Below are positions 16,673 to 20,309 of a DNA stretch of 20,309 nt, in pieces (within the stretch, counting starts at the first letter, position 1; the number at the start of each line of letters is the position of its first letter). This DNA comes from Myxococcales bacterium UBA5297 (GTDB lineage: Bacteria > Myxococcota > Myxococcia > Myxococcales > UBA5297). The notes under the pieces are model-generated. The model was not told the DNA's origin. It worked only from the letters and a program-made list of their open reading frames with translations, and ran no database searches. The stretch covers positions 15,111 through 35,419 of the forward strand of contig DHSB01000054.1 of NCBI GenBank assembly GCA_002408385.1, in the 5' to 3' direction. The translations under genes were made by a program, and so were the position numbers.

Positions 16673-18028
16673 TTAGCCCGGTCCCAAGACCGCCCGGGCG
16701 ATCTGGAAGTAGATGACCATCCCGGTGACGTCGACCAGGGTCGCGATGAGTGGCGTCGAGGCGACCGCTGGGTCCAGCCCGAGCGACTTGATGAAGATGG
16801 GCATCAAGGCGCCGACGACGGCGCCGAAGGAGACGATGAAGAGCAGGGCCAGGCCGACCACCAGGGCGATCTCGGGGCCCACGTCGGGCCACAGCAGGGC
16901 CCGCAGAGCGCCGATCACCGCGAGGATGACCCCGAGGATGAGCCCGGTGCCCGCCTCGCGCAGGGCGACGCGCCAAGCTTGTTTGGGAACGACCTCGCCC
17001 AGCGCAAGCGCGCGGATGAGCAGACCGGCCGACTGGCTGCCGGTGTTGCCGCCGGCCGAGACGATGAGCGGGATGAAGAAGACCAGCGCGAGGGCTCCGG
17101 CGATCGATTCCTCGTAGGCGCGCAAGGCGGTCCCGGTCAGCAGCTCGCCGAAGAAGAGCACGATGAGCCAGCCGGCACGGCTGCGGAGCATGCGAAAGAA
17201 GCTGGCGCGAAAATACGACTCCTCGAGCGGCGCCATTCCCGAGAGCTTCTGGACGTCTTCGGTCGTCTCCTCTTCGACCACGTCGACGACGTCGTCGACG
17301 GTGACGATGCCGAGGAGGTGTCCCGCGTCGTCGACCACGGGTACGGCGAGCAGGTCGTATTTCGAGATGATCTGCGCGACCTCCTCCTGATCGGTGTCGC
17401 CTTTGACCGCGATGAGGTGCTCGGTGTCCATCAGCTCGGTCAGCTTGGTCTGCGGCTTGGCGGTCACCAGTGAGCGCAGCGAGACGACCCCGCGCAGCGA
17501 GCCCTCGGGCGAGACCGCGTAGGCGTAGTAGATGGTCTCTACCTCTTCGGCGACCTCGCGGATGCGGTCGATCGCCTGGGCCACCGTCATCTCCGCGTCG
17601 AGGTCGACGAAGTCGGTGGTCATCAGCGCGCCGGCCGTTCCTTCGGGCCAGGCGAGCAGCGAGCGCAGGTCCTTGACGTCCTCCTTCGGCAGACGGGCGA
17701 GCAGCTTTGCCGCGAAGGTCGGGGGAAGGGCCTTGAACAGGTCGGCGCGCTCGTCCGAGCTCATCTCCACCGCGAGCCGCGTCGCCATGTCGGGGGCGAT
17801 CTTCTCGAACGTCTCTGCCCTCAGCTCGTCGTCCAGCTCCTCGAGGACGCCCACCTGATCGGTAACTGGCAGCGCCTTGAGGAACAGGATGCGCTCGTCC
17901 TCCTCAAGCGAGATGAAGATGTCGGCCGAGTCCGCCGGATGCAGCTCTTCGACGAGCTCCCGGATAGCGGCCGGGTCGCCCTTGAGGGCATCGCGGACCT
18001 CGGGGAGAACGAGCTCGGAGACGCGCAT
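16673..18028 (-). CDS. mgtE: Magnesium transporter MgtE
   Basis: 451 aa, the usual length. A Mg2+-gated channel of the inner membrane. The N-terminal superhelical domain spans about 10-130. Two CBS domains (about 135-260) follow from GTAGALMTTDFVDL and include VPVVDDAGHLLGIVTVDDVVDVV. A plug helix (about 262-285) leads to a transmembrane domain (about 286-449) of five helices with the pore motif FIPLIVSAGGNTGSQSAG (318-335). D433 in ATLVDVTGMVIYF matches the Asp that selects Mg2+ in the Thermus protein. The ATG has GAGGAGG 6 nt upstream. No clear promoter or known Mg2+ riboswitch is seen in the 369 bp before it; regulation is probably by the CBS/N domains sensing cytosolic Mg2+. Confidence 0.95.
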   Translation of the reverse strand: MRVSELVLPEVRDALKGDPAAIRELVEELHPADSADIFISLEEDERILFLKALPVTDQVGVLEELDDELRAETFEKIAPDMATRLAVEMSSDERADLFKALPPTFAAKLLARLPKEDVKDLRSLLAWPEGTAGALMTTDFVDLDAEMTVAQAIDRIREVAEEVETIYYAYAVSPEGSLRGVVSLRSLVTAKPQTKLTELMDTEHLIAVKGDTDQEEVAQIISKYDLLAVPVVDDAGHLLGIVTVDDVVDVVEEETTEDVQKLSGMAPLEESYFRASFFRMLRSRAGWLIVLFFGELLTGTALRAYEESIAGALALVFFIPLIVSAGGNTGSQSAGLLIRALALGEVVPKQAWRVALREAGTGLILGVILAVIGALRALLWPDVGPEIALVVGLALLFIVSFGAVVGALMPIFIKSLGLDPAVASTPLIATLVDVTGMVIYFQIARAVLGPG

Positions 18029-18397
18029 CTAAATCCTCCTCACCAGCCAGGCACCCGTCCCGTGACAGGTGTGCCGCCGGCGCGGCAGGCTTCCTTTACG
18101 CGATTCGACATGCAGCGTGAAAGGGAAAGGTTCTTCGCAGCGGCCGGCGGCAAGAGGTTCTGGCGCACCGGGGACTGCCTGTGCCATTTCGGGCGGGCCC
18201 GTGCTCGATGCCCAGGCGCGAAAGGCCTGCTACCGCCGCACGGATGCGGAGGGTGCCGTCAGGGCGAAGCTCCGGGGGGCGCGGGCAGGCCGCGGTGAGC
18301 TCGAGGAAGCGCTGGGTGCGGCGCGAGCGAGGTCGAGGGGTCGACTCCGAGCCAAGTCGAACCTCTACTGCGATGGGAGCTACGCTCGGCGTGCCGC
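18029..18397. other. Gene-free gap upstream of mgtE
   Basis: 369 bp between the ABC ATPase stop and the mgtE start, both on the minus strand. I see no gene, no convincing promoter and no M-box-like structure. A GCCGC-cggc-GCGGC hairpin lies near 18073-18086, in the mgtE leader region. Confidence 0.45.
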
Positions 18398-19132
18398 CTA
18401 TTCCACCTCGCCCTGCTTGAAGAACCGCCGCACCGCAGGATGCTCCTCGGCGGCCTCGAAGAAGCGCTTCGTCTCGTCGAGAAAGCCGATCACCCCGTCG
18501 TCGAGGACCGCAACGCGGTCGGCGACGAGGCGGATCGAGTCGAGGTCGTGCGAAACGACGAGGGCAGTGGTGCCCTGGTCCGCGGTCTGGCGGATGAGCC
18601 GGTCGACCCGGCGGGCGGCCGCGGCGTCAAGGCCGGTGGTCGGCTCGTCGAAGAGGATCGCCTCGGGCTCGAGCGCGAACGCGCGGGCGATGGAGGCGCG
18701 CTTGCGGTCCCCGGGGCCGAGATCGGGCGGCGATTTTCTCGCGACCTCGGCGAGCCCGACCTGCTCGAGCGCGCGGTCGGCGCGCTCGACAGCCTCGGCC
18801 TCGGGCAGTCCGAGCGCTCGCAGCAGCGGCACGGCGACGTTGGCGCGCAGGTCCATCCAGTCGAGCAGCGCCGAGCCCTGCACGACGTAGGGCACTCGGC
18901 GCCGCAGCCGGGTTAGCGCGCGCTCGGGTAGGTGATCGATGCGCTCGCCGCCGACGTGCACCTCGCCGGCGTCGACCCGCAGCAACCCGACGCAGCAGCG
19001 CGACAGGACGCTCTTGCCGACCCCGCTGCGCCCGACGACGAAAGTGACCCCGTTGCGCGGCACGTGCAGGTCTACCCCGGCGAGCACGCGCCGGCTGGCA
19101 AAGCCCTTCTGAACGCCGACGAGCCGGATCAT
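18398..19132 (-). CDS. Mla/Mce-type ABC transporter ATPase with altered signature motif
   Basis: 244 aa cytoplasmic ATPase that should power lipid movement through the two permeases encoded just upstream. Walker A is GRSGVGKS (34-41), Q-loop Q85 in VVQGSALLDWMDLRANVAVPL (the MlaF pattern), Walker B ILFDEP (160-164) with the D-loop TTGLD, and switch His195 in VSHD. The signature motif, normally LSGG in this family, reads LGPGD (138-142): the Ser that contacts ATP is replaced by Gly and the next Gly by Pro, although KRASIARAFALEP after it is conserved. Walker A, Walker B and the switch His are intact, so it is not simply decayed. The start overlaps the permease stop as TGATG, so translation is probably coupled. 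mlaF-like; the exact transported lipid is unknown. Confidence 0.9.
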   Translation of the reverse strand: MIRLVGVQKGFASRRVLAGVDLHVPRNGVTFVVGRSGVGKSVLSRCCVGLLRVDAGEVHVGGERIDHLPERALTRLRRRVPYVVQGSALLDWMDLRANVAVPLLRALGLPEAEAVERADRALEQVGLAEVARKSPPDLGPGDRKRASIARAFALEPEAILFDEPTTGLDAAAARRVDRLIRQTADQGTTALVVSHDLDSIRLVADRVAVLDDGVIGFLDETKRFFEAAEEHPAVRRFFKQGEVE

Positions 19133-19869
19133 CAGAGCCCCGTGTAGAAGAGCAGGGCGCTGATCAGCAGGTCCAAGATCAGCACCAGCATGCAGGAGGC
19201 GACCACGCCGGTGGTCGTTGCGGCGCCGACCGCGCCCGGCCCGCCGCGCGCCGAGAAGCCGCTCTGGACGGCCGCCAGCGGGATGGCGAGGCCGTAGCCG
19301 AGCGCCTTGGCGAAGAAGGCGAAGATGTCGCCGAGGTCGACGAAGGTCGGATCCATGAACGCGGTGCCGTCGGCGCCGTAGGCGTAGGTGGAGACGACGA
19401 CGGTGGTCAGCGTCGCCGCAGCGGTCCCGATGACCAGCAGCGCGGGCACGCCGATGAGCCCGCCGACGATGCGCGGGAAGGCGACATCTGCGTACGGGTC
19501 GCCGGCCGACAAGCGCAGCGCGTCGAGCTGCTCGGTCACCTGCATGGCGGCGACCTCGGCGGAGATCGCCGCGCCGATGCGCACCGCGGCGAGAATGCCG
19601 GCGATGGTCGGGCCGAGCTCGCGGATGAGCACCTCGAAGTAGGCCGGACCCACGATCGACAGATCGCCGACGACCTTGCGCGCTTGGTACGCGCCGTGGG
19701 CGGTCATCACCGCGCCAAAGAAGACCATCCCGCCGAAGACGAGCAGCAGCGAGCGGAAGCCGATCTCGTGGACCTGGCGCACGATCTCGCCGCGCGGCAC
19801 CCCGCGGCGAAGGGCGCGCCGGGTCGAGCGGCCGAGCAGGATGGCGAGCTGGAGCGGGCTGACGGCCAT
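19132..19869 (-). CDS. MlaE/YrbE-type ABC transporter permease (second copy)
   Basis: 245 aa inner-membrane permease of the MlaE family. Core motif RELGPTIAGILAAVRIGAA (84-102), then AEVAAMQVTEQLDALRLSAGDP (104-125), the most conserved part of the family. Hydrophobic helices lie at about 38-60, 80-100, 132-160, 185-205 and 215-243. The longest frame runs further upstream over the previous gene, but ATG 19869 overlaps that gene's stop as TGATG and begins where MlaE proteins begin. Follows a different permease of the same family and precedes the ATPase. The two copies probably form a heterodimer, by analogy with YrbEA/YrbEB of Mce systems; this is inference. Confidence 0.92.
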   Translation of the reverse strand: MAVSPLQLAILLGRSTRRALRRGVPRGEIVRQVHEIGFRSLLLVFGGMVFFGAVMTAHGAYQARKVVGDLSIVGPAYFEVLIRELGPTIAGILAAVRIGAAISAEVAAMQVTEQLDALRLSAGDPYADVAFPRIVGGLIGVPALLVIGTAAATLTTVVVSTYAYGADGTAFMDPTFVDLGDIFAFFAKALGYGLAIPLAAVQSGFSARGGPGAVGAATTTGVVASCMLVLILDLLISALLFYTGL

Positions 19870-20309
19870 CAGAGGACCCTCTCGAGCGCGACGGTGATCC
19901 CGTAGTCGAGCGCGGTCAGCAACGCCGAGCTGGCGACGACCGCGACGGCGGCGACCCGTCCGACCGCGCGCGCCCCGCCGCGGGCGACCAGGCCGGCGCG
20001 GGTGGAGATGAGCGAAATGGTCAGGCCGAAGGCGACCATCTTCGCCGAGCCGGCCAGCGCGTCGCGCCATCCGAGCATCTGCTCGAGGCTGCGGAAGAAG
20101 GACCCGGGGTCGACGGCGATGATGAGCTGGCCGAAGAAGGCCGCGGAGAAGACCGCGACCAGGTTGACCACCAGGCCCAAAGCGGCGATGGCGATGGTGC
20201 TGGCGATGACCCGCGGGGCGACGAGCAGGGCGAAGGGGTCGACGCCCACCCCGCGCAGCCCTTCGAGCTGGCCGCCGATGTTCATCGAGGCGAGCTCGGC
20301 CGCGTTGCG
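19869..20309 (-). CDS. MlaE/YrbE-type ABC transporter permease (first copy, 5' end outside window)
   Basis: The last 146 codons of a gene that enters from the right edge; the frame is open to base 20309. It begins within the family core, AELASMNIGGQLEGLRGVGVDP, followed by FALLVAPRVIA and three to four hydrophobic helices. Compared with the downstream copy, the E-Q-L-D-A-L part of the motif is Q-L-E-G-L, and the sequences otherwise diverge, so this is an old paralogue and not a recent duplicate. The internal ATG at 20285 is not the start. Stop and next start share one base (TGATG). An MCE-domain substrate-binding gene would be expected next to this set, perhaps beyond the window. Confidence 0.88.
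   Translation of the reverse strand, partial: RNAAELASMNIGGQLEGLRGVGVDPFALLVAPRVIASTIAIAALGLVVNLVAVFSAAFFGQLIIAVDPGSFFRSLEQMLGWRDALAGSAKMVAFGLTISLISTRAGLVARGGARAVGRVAAVAVVASSALLTALDYGITVALERVL

Noticed and set aside
18029..18397. Possible Mg2+ riboswitch before mgtE
   Set aside because: I could not find the conserved M-box structure, a terminator/antiterminator pair or a clear promoter there.

Overview
The window is GC-rich DNA, most likely from a Gram-negative myxobacterium-like organism (Myxococcota or a neighbouring 'deltaproteobacterial' lineage). Four things in the sequence suggest this. There is a secreted metallopeptidase ending in a MYXO-CTERM-like tail (Cys pair, hydrophobic helix, Arg cluster) after an Asp-Ala-Gly linker. 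There is a lipoprotein with six MopE-type Cys/Asp motifs. There is a small ribbon-helix-helix protein of a type I associate with this group. TonB-dependent receptor and Mla-type genes imply an outer membrane. No phage, IS element, CRISPR array or clear genomic island is visible. This is mostly ordinary chromosome with a few unusual arrangements.

Layout. 1-3172 (+): the 3' part of a TonB-dependent receptor gene, then, 9 bp later, a lipoprotein made of a 5'-nucleotidase C-terminal domain without its catalytic partner. 3548-3763 (-): a 71-aa RHH protein with a good sigma70-type promoter. 3847-4538 holds no gene I recognise. 4539-5414 (+): a DUF2225 protein. 5662-8184 (-): an M4/M36-like peptidase. 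8279-9304 (-): MoaA. 9574-10668 (-): a receiver/HD-GYP response regulator. 10784-11092 (-): a polyhydroxyalkanoate-system protein. 11429-12604 (-): a membrane metallophosphoesterase. 12841-13218 (+): a small coiled-coil protein, followed 15 bp later by two identical tRNA-Ala(GGC) genes and a terminator; one promoter at 12774 could drive all three. 13675-14184 (-): a nitroreductase. 14367-16280 (+): the MopE-repeat lipoprotein with its own terminator. 16673-18028 (-): an MgtE Mg2+ channel. 18398-20309 (-): an Mla/Mce-type lipid ABC transporter operon with one ATPase and two different permease genes, cut by the window edge.

Genes that appear to work together are the receptor/nucleotidase-domain pair, the coiled-coil/tRNA unit and the translationally coupled permease-permease-ATPase operon (two TGATG overlaps). 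The rest look like single-gene units. Several starts were moved from the longest reading frame because a promoter, hairpin or Shine-Dalgarno sequence shows where translation really begins (10668, 11092, 12604, 12841, 14184, 14367, 19869).

No wholly new multi-gene system is evident. The best candidates for a second look are the coiled-coil/tandem tRNA-Ala unit, the two-permease Mla-like operon whose ATPase has a non-canonical signature motif, and the orphan nucleotidase domain tied to a TonB receptor.
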